From assembly GCA_944322815.1 (NCBI GenBank), contig CALUQB010000004.1, positions 1 through 64,000 on the forward strand: a stretch of 64,000 nt of DNA, in the 5' to 3' direction. Below, one piece after another: positions 53,526 to 60,538 of this stretch (position 1 is its first letter; each line of letters begins with the position of its first letter). The position numbers and the translations under genes were made by a program. The stretch comes from an uncultured Bacteroidales bacterium. Lineage in GTDB: Bacteria > Bacteroidota > Bacteroidia > Bacteroidales > UBA932. The notes below the pieces were generated by a model. It was not told the origin of the DNA. It was given only the letters and a program-made list of their open reading frames with translations, and did no database searches.

Positions 53526-55811
53526 TCACTTGTCCGAAATCTTCACTGTATGCTTCTTGCCGTCATAGCAGACTACCTCCACTGCGCCTCCGTCCACAGG
53601 GACGACTTCGCTGTCAGGCCTTATCATCCGGTCTCCCGTGAAGGCCGTGAGCGGCTCTCCACCGTAAAATCCGAAAATGAGAGTCTGTATGGATGTCCGC
53701 ACGACCCAATATGTACTGCCGTTTATCCTGATACGCTCGGGAAGACCTTTGATGGTCTCGGCAGAAGTAATGGTTTTCCACTCTGCAGGACGGCGGCCCT
53801 GAAGATTGTACATTTCAATGGTATTGTCCGTATGGAGAATCATCACGTTATATTTCCTGTTCCCGGAAAAATCATAGACATCAGGTCCCAGAAGCACAGG
53901 CTTCTTCAGATCCACAGGGAAAGGATTCACGAAACGGCCGAGCCTGTCGATCAGGTGGAGTTTCGTACCGGATGCAAAAAGTATCTGGAGCTTGCCGTTG
54001 GCAAAATAGTCGACAGTCTGCGCACAGCCGCAGATCGGAGCATCGAAAGGCACACCCCACAATCCTTTTCCACCTTCCTCCTGGAGGCAGAGGTAGAAGT
54101 TGTCCTGCTGGTAGAACAGATTCCATTTGCCGGTACCGGAATTCTTCACGCGGAACGGCCCTTCCGGTATCACCACGTCAGTGTCTCTTTCGAAAGCCGG
54201 AGCCTGGCTCTTGAGCACTGTCGTACGGAAAAGGTCCAGGTCGAGAGACAGCCCTGACTTGGTATCTGAAACCGTGAAGAATACAGGTTCGTATGTTATG
54301 CCTTCGAATGAAGCACTGACACCCGGAAACAGATCTTTGGAACAAAGGCCTTCAGTGTGTCCCGCATCCTCTGTCAGCGACATGTAGGACACAAGATATG
54401 AATCTCTGGCCGAAAGGCGATCCTCGACGGCAGCATCTGCGAGAAAATCTGAAAGGACATAGTCCAGGGCACGTCCGGAAATATATTCCGAGAGGGCATT
54501 CCGGCTGCCTATTATCAGCCATCCGCCATGCATGATAAAGGAAGATTCATCTTCCAGCGAAAACATGTCTCCGAAAAGGGAAGACAAATATCCCTTGTAT
54601 CCGTATGGCAGTATCTTGTCTTCAAAATCATCTTCCGACACATCCTGGATCCCCTTGAACAACAGTTGCGGGAACTTCCTGTCCGAACGGGCAAGAAGGA
54701 TTTTCTCCAGATTTCCGCCTACGGTAAACTGCGCCGTCGCCACTTCTTTCAGTGCGAGAGCCTCCGCCCACGATTCCGGATCAGTACCTGTAGCTTTCTT
54801 CAATGCCGCCCTGCCGGCTTCGATGTCCTTGACCAGGGATTTCGTCTGGGCAAAGGCCAGATAAGTTTTCTGGTAAGAAGACACATCATCAAACGGAACG
54901 GAAACGGCAGAAATGGTATATGAAGGCAATATCCCTGATACTCCGGCCTTCGAAGGGATCAGATCACGGTAGATATTCAGCATGTCGCCCTGGCTCCCAT
55001 CGGAAAAAGCCTGTCCTGAAAGCGAAAAACCATCGATACCGGACTTCCGGATTTCGAAGGCGGCACAGTCTGCAAATCCGGATATGGATTCAGCCAAAGT
55101 CCTGCAGGATGGAGAAAGAAGGCGTGAAACAAGCCGTCCTACTCCTGATTCGGGGATCACTATCATATTACCGGCCGAAACCATGTCCGCTGACTCTGAA
55201 AATCCAGGTTTGTCCAGGACTGACACTTCCGCCTTGATATGCCTGAGGGCGGACTGAATCAGAATATCCGATGAAGATACGAGAAGCAGGGATCTTTTCC
55301 TAAGCGGACTTCCTGCAGGAGCATATTCCGATATATCAGCATACTCAGCCGACATTCCCATCCCTGTGGCATTCGATAAGAGCAGATCAGCTGCTGCTGA
55401 TGGAGCGTCTCCTGCCTTGCCTGCATCCAGGACCAGAAGGGAAGCCGGTTCGCCTATGTTATGTACGGACAGTACTGCGGATGAAGACATCAGTTCATGA
55501 TAGAGGGACGATGAGGAATACAGTTCCGTCAGAAAGGCAGCCATTTTCCCTGGCTCGTTTCTCTCGGTCACGAAATAATGCATGGCAGAACGGTCAGACA
55601 CAAGAGAATTCAGCATGGCGGACAGATCATCGTATTTCAATACGGCATCCGCATCAGAGGGAATCGCTGAAAAGAGCATGTATTCCCTGCTGTCTGCAAG
55701 ACTGTTCTTCGTCTCGCCGGTGCCGGAATACAGGAAATACAAGGCGGCCGCGACTACTATCAGGAAAACTCCCAGAACAGATACACAGAGGATTATGGAT
55801 TTTCTACTCAT
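53526..55811 (-). CDS. Membrane-anchored DUF3352-like protein
   Basis: 761 residues. One N-terminal membrane segment (IILCVSVLGVFLIVVAAALYFLY) puts nearly the whole chain in the periplasm. The start of the periplasmic part, with IPSDADAVLKYDDLSAM, resembles DUF3352-type proteins, whose function is unknown; the C-terminal third (about 530-755) has repeated strands such as NLQGRRPAEWKTI that suggest a beta-propeller-like region. First gene of the operon ending with the S41 protease. No motif supports a reaction. Confidence 0.65.
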   Translation of the reverse strand: MSRKSIILCVSVLGVFLIVVAAALYFLYSGTGETKNSLADSREYMLFSAIPSDADAVLKYDDLSAMLNSLVSDRSAMHYFVTERNEPGKMAAFLTELYSSSSLYHELMSSSAVLSVHNIGEPASLLVLDAGKAGDAPSAAADLLLSNATGMGMSAEYADISEYAPAGSPLRKRSLLLVSSSDILIQSALRHIKAEVSVLDKPGFSESADMVSAGNMIVIPESGVGRLVSRLLSPSCRTLAESISGFADCAAFEIRKSGIDGFSLSGQAFSDGSQGDMLNIYRDLIPSKAGVSGILPSYTISAVSVPFDDVSSYQKTYLAFAQTKSLVKDIEAGRAALKKATGTDPESWAEALALKEVATAQFTVGGNLEKILLARSDRKFPQLLFKGIQDVSEDDFEDKILPYGYKGYLSSLFGDMFSLEDESSFIMHGGWLIIGSRNALSEYISGRALDYVLSDFLADAAVEDRLSARDSYLVSYMSLTEDAGHTEGLCSKDLFPGVSASFEGITYEPVFFTVSDTKSGLSLDLDLFRTTVLKSQAPAFERDTDVVIPEGPFRVKNSGTGKWNLFYQQDNFYLCLQEEGGKGLWGVPFDAPICGCAQTVDYFANGKLQILFASGTKLHLIDRLGRFVNPFPVDLKKPVLLGPDVYDFSGNRKYNVMILHTDNTIEMYNLQGRRPAEWKTITSAETIKGLPERIRINGSTYWVVRTSIQTLIFGFYGGEPLTAFTGDRMIRPDSEVVPVDGGAVEVVCYDGKKHTVKISDK

Positions 55812-55830
55812 GACTTGGCATAAAGAATAT

Positions 55831-55871
55831 CAGCTGCAAATATACGAATAAAATTCGCTTATTTGCAGCTG
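55831..55871. promoter_or_regulatory. Large palindrome containing the -7 box of the DUF3352 operon
   Basis: CAGCTGCAAATA (55831-55842) is the exact inverse of TATTTGCAGCTG (55860-55871), and an inner GAAT/ATTC pair (55846-55849, 55853-55856) sits in the loop. The minus strand carries TATATTTG (complement of 55837-55844), the likely -7 box, 26 bases before the start at 55811. A repressor binding here would cover the promoter. No T-run follows, so a terminator for ridA is less likely. Confidence 0.5.
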
Positions 55872-55910
55872 TCAATCCAGTTTTGCCGGTCGGTATATGT
55901 CAACAGTCAC

Positions 55911-56285
55911 TTATTTGACAGCGACTGCCTCTATCTCGACTTTCACTCCCATCGGAAGTGCCGCTACCTGATAGCAGGCTCTGGCCGGTTTTTCTACAGT
56001 GAAGAACTCCGAATACACGGCATTCATCGCCCCGAAATTCGCGATATCATCCAGAAGTACGGTAGTCTTCACGACATTTGAATACGTCATGCCGGCTTTT
56101 TCCAGAATCGCCCCTATGTTTTTCAAGGACTGCCTGGTCTGAGCTTCGATGCTTTCCGGTACGGACCCGTCGGCAGGTACCACAGGAATCTGGCCGGAAA
56201 TATAAAGGGTTCCGTTTACTTCTACCGCCTGAGAATAAGGCCCGACGGCCTTAGGCGCATTTTCTGTAGCTATAATCTGTTTCAT
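55911..56285 (-). CDS. ridA: RidA-family enamine/imine deaminase
   Basis: 124 residues. RidA hydrolyses reactive enamines such as 2-aminoacrylate made by PLP enzymes. GPYSQAVEVNGTLYISGQIP near residue 17 and the C-terminal RACYQVAALPMGVKVEIEAVA with the active-site Arg are family signatures. The start codon lies inside the 25-bp att-type repeat, four bases past where a tRNA-Arg 3' end would finish. This implies that before the element inserted, ridA followed directly behind tRNA-Arg in the rpmF transcript. It now has a consensus promoter within the element. Confidence 0.94.
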   Translation of the reverse strand: MKQIIATENAPKAVGPYSQAVEVNGTLYISGQIPVVPADGSVPESIEAQTRQSLKNIGAILEKAGMTYSNVVKTTVLLDDIANFGAMNAVYSEFFTVEKPARACYQVAALPMGVKVEIEAVAVK

Positions 56286-56305
56286 ATCGTAGCCCCGAGC
56301 AGAAT
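56281..56305. repeat. Left attachment-site repeat (attL)
   Basis: The 25 bases from TTCATATCG through CCCGAGCAGAAT are identical to 59635-59659, where they are the 3' part of tRNA-Arg plus eight flanking bases. The bases on both sides differ (t/a versus c/c), so the identity is exactly 25. This is the pattern left by site-specific integration into a tRNA 3' end. Confidence 0.8.
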
Positions 56306-56368
56306 ACCTGCTTTTTTACGGGAATCTTTATTTTGTTGTTTTTTATACGATTTCTTCTTTTCGTGAGA

Positions 56369-56398
56369 CAAAATTATGTAAAATCATGTATTCTGCAA
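56369..56398 (-). promoter_or_regulatory. Promoter inside the element reading into ridA
   Basis: Minus strand: TTTTG with TTG at complement of 56396-56398, 19 bases, then TAATTTTG (complement of 56369-56376). The transcript would start near 56362 and run through the left repeat into ridA at 56285. It probably replaced the original read-through from the tRNA/rpmF transcript. Confidence 0.6.
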
Positions 56399-56402
56399 AA
56401 TT

Positions 56403-56428
56403 TTTTGGCTCTGCACACGGTACTGCGA
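56403..56428. repeat. Imperfect direct repeat near the left end of the element
   Basis: TTTTGG followed by CTCTGCACACGGTACTGCGA matches 59573-59598 at 21 of 26 positions, in the same orientation. The two copies lie near the two ends of the element and may be integrase arm-binding sites. Confidence 0.35.
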
Positions 56429-56457
56429 TAGTAATTATTTTCGAATTGCAATGCGTT

Positions 56458-56730
56458 TCAATAATATTTAAAAAACTTTGCAAGGCGGCCCTTTTCATGA
56501 TCGTAGGTGCTTGCGAACTCCTCCGGTGACGATGTCAGGCCGATAACCATCAGGTTCTCGTGGAATCTCGCACTGGAAAAACAGCTGCTGGAGCGTCACC
56601 CCTCTACCGCTGTTGTGGCGTCCGCCTCGTTTTTGACAGTCTTCGCGAGCTTTTCCGCTATCCTGTCCAGAATGGAATCGCTGACCCCCTCGAATTTGGC
56701 TTTCAGCTTTTCAAGAATAATTTTCTTCAT
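56458..56730 (-). pseudogene. Frameshifted remnant of a small phage-type gene
   Basis: From ATG at 56730 the minus strand reads MKKIILEKLKAKFEGVSDSI, then LDRIAEKLAKTVKNEADA, and stops at 56596 after VEG. One more G in the GGGG run at the stop would continue as VTLQQL, which fits the family as I remember it from Bacteroides phages. Beyond that the reading shifts again and ends at 56458 in the frame SSPEEFASTYDHEKGRLAK. I read this as a gene broken by one or more small deletions. Confidence 0.45.
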
Positions 56731-56854
56731 GCACGAATAATCTTTTGATTACCATGCGCGAAAATCTTTTATAAAAAACCTTTACCTGTATCATAAATAA
56801 AGGGACACCCTTGCGGATGTCCCTCACATGCTATCAAGAGATGCTGTCAAACAA

Positions 56855-57256
56855 TCAAGAGATAGCGATAAGCTCTTTTCCTATGGCATGTATGCCGTCA
56901 AGTATTCTTTTCTGCATATCCGGGCGAGGACGTCTCCACCCTGATGCATAGTGGGTCAACTGCTGTTGGTTTATGCCTGTCACTTTGGATATGGCAGACT
57001 TTGGCACCGTCTTTTCCACATAGTGCAACATGGCGGCAGTGGTCATGTGCCATTCAAACTCCCATTCTCCGCCAAACTCAGCAGGTATGGCTTCTCCGTC
57101 CTCTTGCATTCCCTCTATGTGGAAACGCAGGGCTTCCTCCATATTCTTTTTAAGCTCCTCGAACGTCCTGCCTGTAGTCACGCAGGCGATATCCTCGTTT
57201 TCAGGGGCGGCGGCATAGTTGCCTGTCCAGTCCACATTAATTATAATCTTGCCCAT
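56855..57256 (-). CDS. hicB: HicB-like antitoxin with helix-turn-helix domain
   Basis: 133 residues from the ATG at 57256, preceded by a strong AGGAGG ribosome-binding site, uncommon in this genome. The N-terminal half is the HicB fold: IIINVDWTGNYAAAPENEDI with TFEELKKNMEEALRFHIEGM. The C-terminal half is a DNA-binding domain (PKSAISKVTGINQQQLTHYA, then GWRRPRP). HicB neutralises HicA and represses the operon. It follows hicA by 32 bases, the usual order. Confidence 0.88.
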   Translation of the reverse strand: MGKIIINVDWTGNYAAAPENEDIACVTTGRTFEELKKNMEEALRFHIEGMQEDGEAIPAEFGGEWEFEWHMTTAAMLHYVEKTVPKSAISKVTGINQQQLTHYASGWRRPRPDMQKRILDGIHAIGKELIAIS

Positions 57257-57288
57257 AAGATGAAACCTCCTTTTTATTTGCAGGGCGG

Positions 57289-57483
57289 CTATTTCCACCC
57301 TGCTTGTTTCCAAATACTGCTCAGAATAAATTGGTCAAGTGTCGTAGAGGGTTTTTCATTGACCGTCACTCTACCTTTCTTTGTCGGATGCTTGTACTGC
57401 CTGTGGCTGCCTTTCTGCTTTACAAGATACCAGCCGTCCGCTTCAAGCATCTTCAATACCTCATTTACTTTATATCTTCTCAT
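57289..57483 (-). CDS. hicA: HicA-like mRNA interferase toxin
   Basis: 64 residues from the ATG at 57483; the frame opens at 57564 but the promoter box at 57504-57511 rules out the longer start. The sequence has the dsRBD-like HicA layout: KVNEVLKMLEADGWYLVKQK, then GSHRQYKHPTKKGRVTV with the catalytic His in the conserved GSHRQY motif. HicA cleaves mRNA to halt translation. The pair appears intact inside an otherwise broken element. Confidence 0.9.
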   Translation of the reverse strand: MRRYKVNEVLKMLEADGWYLVKQKGSHRQYKHPTKKGRVTVNEKPSTTLDQFILSSIWKQAGWK

Positions 57484-57503
57484 TCCCTGATTGTTTGACG
57501 ACA

Positions 57504-57534
57504 CAAAGATATAAAATATTATATCATTATACAA
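57504..57534 (-). promoter_or_regulatory. Promoter and operator-like palindrome of hicAB
   Basis: Minus strand: TTG (complement of 57532-57534), 20 bases, TATCTTTG (complement of 57504-57511). Between and over these elements lies GATATAA-AATA-TTATATC (57508-57525), a perfect 7-bp palindrome that covers the -7 box. HicB is the likely repressor. Confidence 0.6.
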
Positions 57535-57715
57535 GTTTTTTTCAGCAATTTTTTCTATTTTCAAAAATATTGCGCATTTTCGCAGTAGAGATGTCGTACA
57601 TCTCGGAAATACAGACTCTGAGTAGCAGCCGTGATTGTAGTTCCGGGCACTGTGACTCGGAGTTTTTTAAATAAGGCCTGTAGCAATTTGAGGATCGGCA
57701 GAACGATCAGCCATA

Positions 57716-58207
57716 TCAGGGTATCCCATTATCCGCCACAACGATTATTCTCTTGAATCGGTACGTTTCCAGCCTTTCATAATCAATTATCCCTTTTTCC
57801 ACACTTTCTCTCGTGAACGAATGACCCTTTGAATATATCAGGGCTATTTCCGCGTTCTTGGCTTTGGCGTGTGTCAAAGCATTGCGCATTGTGCTCGCTC
57901 CGTCCTTGGTTGGTGTGCGCTGCTCAAACGAGAATGTCCCGATGTATCCGTCAGGCGTGCGCATCCTCCCGGATTCGTTCAATAATGTCACCTTATACCC
58001 TTTGTCAGCGAGAATGCGGGCTGCTTCCAATTCCTCCGACTTATGCCTCATCGGGCTTTTCTCCACTGCAAGCCAGCCACCGCCCCGTCCTATTTCCACA
58101 GAGGAATACCTTCCGGAAGCACGCATCGCCATTACCTCCGCCTCTCGCTTGCCATAAGTGTCGCTACCAGGTCTGTATGTACGTATTCCTCCGCTGGTCT
58201 TGGCCAT
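57716..58207 (-). CDS. BECR-fold nuclease-like protein (CdiA C-terminal type)
   Basis: 163 residues from the ATG at 58207; start MAKTSGGIRTYRPGSDTYG. Residues about 60-150 look like the tRNA-nuclease domain of contact-dependent inhibition toxins: HKSEELEAARILADKGYKVT, MRTPDGYIGTFSFEQRTPT, NALTHAKAKNAEIALIYSKG. In that family the Glu early on, the PDG..G strand and the following acidic/polar strand make the fold. No signal or delivery domain is attached, and no obvious immunity gene is next to it. It overlaps the DUF4417 remnant by 44 bases. The activity is inferred only. Confidence 0.6.
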   Translation of the reverse strand: MAKTSGGIRTYRPGSDTYGKREAEVMAMRASGRYSSVEIGRGGGWLAVEKSPMRHKSEELEAARILADKGYKVTLLNESGRMRTPDGYIGTFSFEQRTPTKDGASTMRNALTHAKAKNAEIALIYSKGHSFTRESVEKGIIDYERLETYRFKRIIVVADNGIP

Positions 58208-58673
58208 TGTTACCTCCTTTCTTACTCTGCATAAACTGTTCAACATATACAAGGGAGTTCTTTATGCAGAAATCTCTTATGTTTGCACCTCCAGCGTACA
58301 CTATCAGATTCGGCACGTCCTTGCCTGAAATCTCCTTTGCAATTTGTAGCTCCGCTTTCAGATACTCCAACCTGTCATTATATCCTCTCGTGGCGAAAGC
58401 ATCCCATCCGTCAGGAATGCCGAGACGGTTATATCCATAGAACTTCTGAGCGACATTAAGGTCCACATATATCCTGATTCTGCATTCCTGGAAATACCGG
58501 CTGATCCAACGTTTCTTGTATATCTGAGTAAGGCCGTATGCCACCGGAGTCGTGTCAAACAGCGACAGGTTCGGCCCTACAACAGCCTTCACTCCAGAGG
58601 ATAAAACTTTTATCGGATCTTTCCATATAGCCTCGAACCTGTAATCCTCGACATAAAAATGATATGTGGACAC
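58164..58673 (-). pseudogene. 3' part of a frameshifted ParB/DUF4417 gene
   Basis: The apparent GTG start at 58673 is not genuine. Read upstream in this frame, the sequence gives KLELPFAPWGADSRLRKDVS, then TYHFYVEDYRFEAIW, continuous with the end of the ParB-like ORF if one A is restored in the run at 58725-58727. The later part, VLSSGVKAVVGPNLSLFDT then RIRIYVDLNVAQKFYGYNRL, resembles DUF4417, a family of unknown function found in phages. Its 3' end overlaps the nuclease-like ORF. Confidence 0.65.
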
Positions 58674-58681
58674 ATCTTTCC

Positions 58682-59293
58682 TCAGACGGCTGTCCGCTCC
58701 CCATGGAGCAAACGGAAGTTCCAGTTTCCGGCCTGCCTGTCCGGAAGAAGATTCGGTATCTCAAATTCGTTATTGCTCTCGTAAATGCAGTCCGTCAGCA
58801 TCGACTGAAAGAACGAATCATCTTCCGCTCCTTCTGATTTGCCTCCCTCTCCAGCCTCTCCTCCGGATGCCGACGATATTTCGATATTTTTTTCCGGCCA
58901 GTTAATGTCAATCCCCCAGTCAGACAGCGGAAGGTCATCCCATTCATTCGCCAGCGCATCCATGTCCCACTCTCCGAAAGAGCCGTTGTCCTTGACCACT
59001 ATCTCCTTCAGTTTCTCGACAGGCATGTCGTCAGGGAGCACCACGCACGGCATCTCCTTCCAGCCGAGCGACTTCACGGCAGAAAGGCGCATGTTACCTC
59101 CAAGGACGATGTATTTCCCGTCATGAGGATACACTATCGCGCCGCGTGCCTCCAGCAGTTCCGGGGTCTCGCTGATGCTCTTCTTGAGACTGTCCATCTC
59201 GTCCTTCGTCCGTTGGCGCGGATTGGACGGAAGCCCCTCTATCTGCCCGGTGTTCATCTCCAGGTCCTTGACCTTGATTGTCCGTATCTCCAT
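58682..59293 (-). pseudogene. 5' part of a frameshifted ParB/DUF4417 gene
   Basis: 203 residues before the shift. Residues 1-120 form a ParB/Srx-type nuclease fold: MEIRTIKVKDLEMNTGQIEG, LPSNPRQRTKDEMDSLKKSI, then IVLGGNMRLSAVKSLG (GGNMRL is the ParB box II-like motif). A Gly/Glu-rich linker follows, then YESNNEFEIPNLLPDRQAG, after which the frame is lost (NWNFRLLHGERTAV). Restoring one base rejoins the DUF4417 part, so the intact protein would be about 375 residues. Confidence 0.65.
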
Positions 59294-59298
59294 ATCGA

Positions 59299-59562
59299 TT
59301 TGCGCCCAAAGAGGAGGTAGACAAGATCTATCTGACGGATATCGGGGCTTTCACAGGACTGCGCTTTTCTGACTTTTCAAGACTGAAAGACCAGAACATC
59401 TCCGACACCATAACGCTGAAGACGCAGAAGACGGGGACCAAGGTGGTCGTACCGATACATTGGGTAGTAAGAGAAATCCTTGATCGGGGATATGATTTCG
59501 GCAAGACAATGTCAAACCAGAAGTTGAACGAAATGCTGAAAACACAGGACTTTTTTTCCTGA
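59299..59562 (+). pseudogene. Truncated tyrosine recombinase (integrase) fragment
   Basis: The reading EEVDKIYLTDIGAFTGLRFS then DFSRLKDQNISDTITLKTQK, TGTKVVVPIHWVVREILDRG is the front half of a phage-integrase catalytic domain; TGLRFSD holds the first catalytic Arg. The N-terminal arm and core-binding domains are absent, about 20 residues are missing between YLTD and GAFTGLR compared with relatives as I recall them, and the chain ends NEMLKTQDFFS before the HxxR and Tyr motifs. It starts at the ParB gene's start on the other strand, so a deletion joins them. Confidence 0.8.
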
Positions 59563-59572
59563 AAAAGTAGGC

Positions 59573-59598
59573 TTTTGGTTCTGCATACGATCCTGCAA
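59573..59598. repeat. Imperfect direct repeat near the right end of the element
   Basis: TTTTGG followed by TTCTGCATACGATCCTGCAA, matching 56403-56428 at 21 of 26 positions. It lies between the integrase fragment and the right att repeat, where arm-type integrase sites are usual. Confidence 0.35.
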
Positions 59599-59634
59599 AT
59601 AAAAATAATCCGATGAAAATCACCGGATTATCTC

Positions 59635-59659
59635 TTCATATCGTAGCCCCGAGCAGAAT
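59635..59659. repeat. Right attachment-site repeat (attR)
   Basis: Identical to 56281-56305 over 25 bases. Positions 59644-59659 are the 3' end of tRNA-Arg (acceptor and T-arm), so integration kept the tRNA whole. Confidence 0.8.
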
Positions 59660-59715
59660 CGAACTGCTATCTAAAGTTTAGGAAACTTCCATTCTATCCG
59701 TTGAACTACAGGGCC
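59644..59715 (-). tRNA. tRNA-Arg (anticodon CCU)
   Basis: Read on the minus strand: acceptor GGCCCTG pairs with CGGGGCT (G-U at the first and sixth pairs). The anticodon stem GAAGT/ACTTT encloses the loop TTCCTAA with anticodon CCT, and the T-arm AGCAG/CTGCT has loop TTCGATT. Discriminator A73 is followed by CGA, so the CCA end is not encoded. Decodes AGG. It starts only 18 bases after the rpmF stop and was probably co-transcribed with it. Confidence 0.9.
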
Positions 59716-59733
59716 TTGGTCAGAAGACCGTGC

Positions 59734-59916
59734 TTATTCGGCACTCTTCTGAATGATCTGGCGACCCCTGTAGTAGCCGCACTCAGGGCATACTCTGTGA
59801 TACAGTACAGTCGCTCCGCAGTTTGAGCAGGTAGCCAAAGTAGGCACTACTGCTTTATCATGTGTTCTTCTTTTGTCTCTTCTCTGTTTGGAGACTTTGT
59901 GTTTCGGATGTGCCAT
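59734..59916 (-). CDS. rpmF: Ribosomal protein L32
   Basis: 60 residues. [20 protein letters not shown] at the start and the zinc-ribbon pairs [20 protein letters not shown] (CxxC, CxxC) are complete L32 features, implying the zinc-binding form. It follows yceD by 31 bases, the standard pairing. tRNA-Arg lies 18 bases downstream on the same strand. Confidence 0.97.
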   Translation of the reverse strand: MAHPKHKVSKQRRDKRRTHDKAVVPTLATCSNCGATVLYHRVCPECGYYRGRQIIQKSAE

Positions 59917-59947
59917 TTTATTATTATTTTTTATGTTATCAAAACCA

Positions 59948-60484
59948 TCAGTTTCCGAAAAGGCCTTTCAGGGCAGCGAACGGGCTGTCCGGACCGGCAT
60001 TTTCCGCATCTGACACCGATATTCCGGATCTGATATACCGCATGACCTGCGGGTTACACTCTCCTTCAGGATGCATCCTGAGCAGAGGAAGGGAAAGACA
60101 TACGTAATCATATATGACCTGAGCCAGATCAAAATCAGTATTGTCTTCCGGAAGCCAGACGATCTCCCTATCGGAAGAACTGTCTTCGTCTCCGTCATCC
60201 TCTCCGCCTGTTCCGAACTTGACGCTCAGACGGGCTTCCGTCTCCACGGGAACAGTCAAAGGCTCGAGACAACGGTCACACGCCACTGAAACAGTGCCCG
60301 ATATATGACAGTCTATGCCGATATACTGCCCGGACTTCTCCGTTTCCACCCCGATCAGCAGATCCGCATCCAGAATCTCGGAATTCTCAAAACTTTCAAA
60401 AAACTCCTTTCCCACTTTCATACTGGACGTCATCCGTCCGTGGGACAATCCATTTAAAGGTATCAAAAATAAATTCTTGTCCAT
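59948..60484 (-). CDS. yceD: YceD/DUF177 family protein
   Basis: 178 residues from the ATG at 60484; the frame to 60511 is excluded by the promoter there. The DUF177 core is [20 protein letters not shown] near residue 60 with the conserved CxxCL, and the end is [15 protein letters not shown]-like [18 protein letters not shown]. Proteins of this family are linked to 23S rRNA in plants and bacteria and nearly always precede rpmF. The precise role is unknown. Confidence 0.9.
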   Translation of the reverse strand: MDKNLFLIPLNGLSHGRMTSSMKVGKEFFESFENSEILDADLLIGVETEKSGQYIGIDCHISGTVSVACDRCLEPLTVPVETEARLSVKFGTGGEDDGDEDSSSDREIVWLPEDNTDFDLAQVIYDYVCLSLPLLRMHPEGECNPQVMRYIRSGISVSDAENAGPDSPFAALKGLFGN

Positions 60485-60508
60485 AACCCGTAAATAGATT
60501 TGAGCGTG

Positions 60509-60538
60509 CAAAGATAGGAATAATTTTTATAAAATCAA
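60509..60538 (-). promoter_or_regulatory. Promoter of the yceD-rpmF operon
   Basis: Minus strand: TTG (complement of 60536-60538), exactly 19 bases, TATCTTTG (complement of 60509-60516). The -33 TTG overlaps the typA stop codon. It probably drives yceD, rpmF, tRNA-Arg and, before the element inserted, ridA. Confidence 0.7.

Larger units (their letters stand above)
56281..59659. mobile_element. Decayed integrated element (prophage remnant) at tRNA-Arg
   Basis: About 3.35 kb bounded by 25-bp direct repeats at tRNA-Arg(CCU). It holds, from right to left, a truncated tyrosine integrase on the plus strand, and on the minus strand a frameshifted ParB/DUF4417 gene, a BECR-type nuclease ORF, hicA-hicB and a frameshifted small gene. 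The ParB, DUF4417 and small-gene types are ones I associate with Bacteroides phages, from memory only. Too small and too broken to move by itself; the toxin-antitoxin pair may be the reason it persists. Confidence 0.75.

Noticed and set aside
56281-56305. Second tRNA gene suggested by the tRNA-like repeat
   Set aside because: Only the acceptor and part of the T-arm are present; there is no anticodon arm. It is an attachment-site copy.
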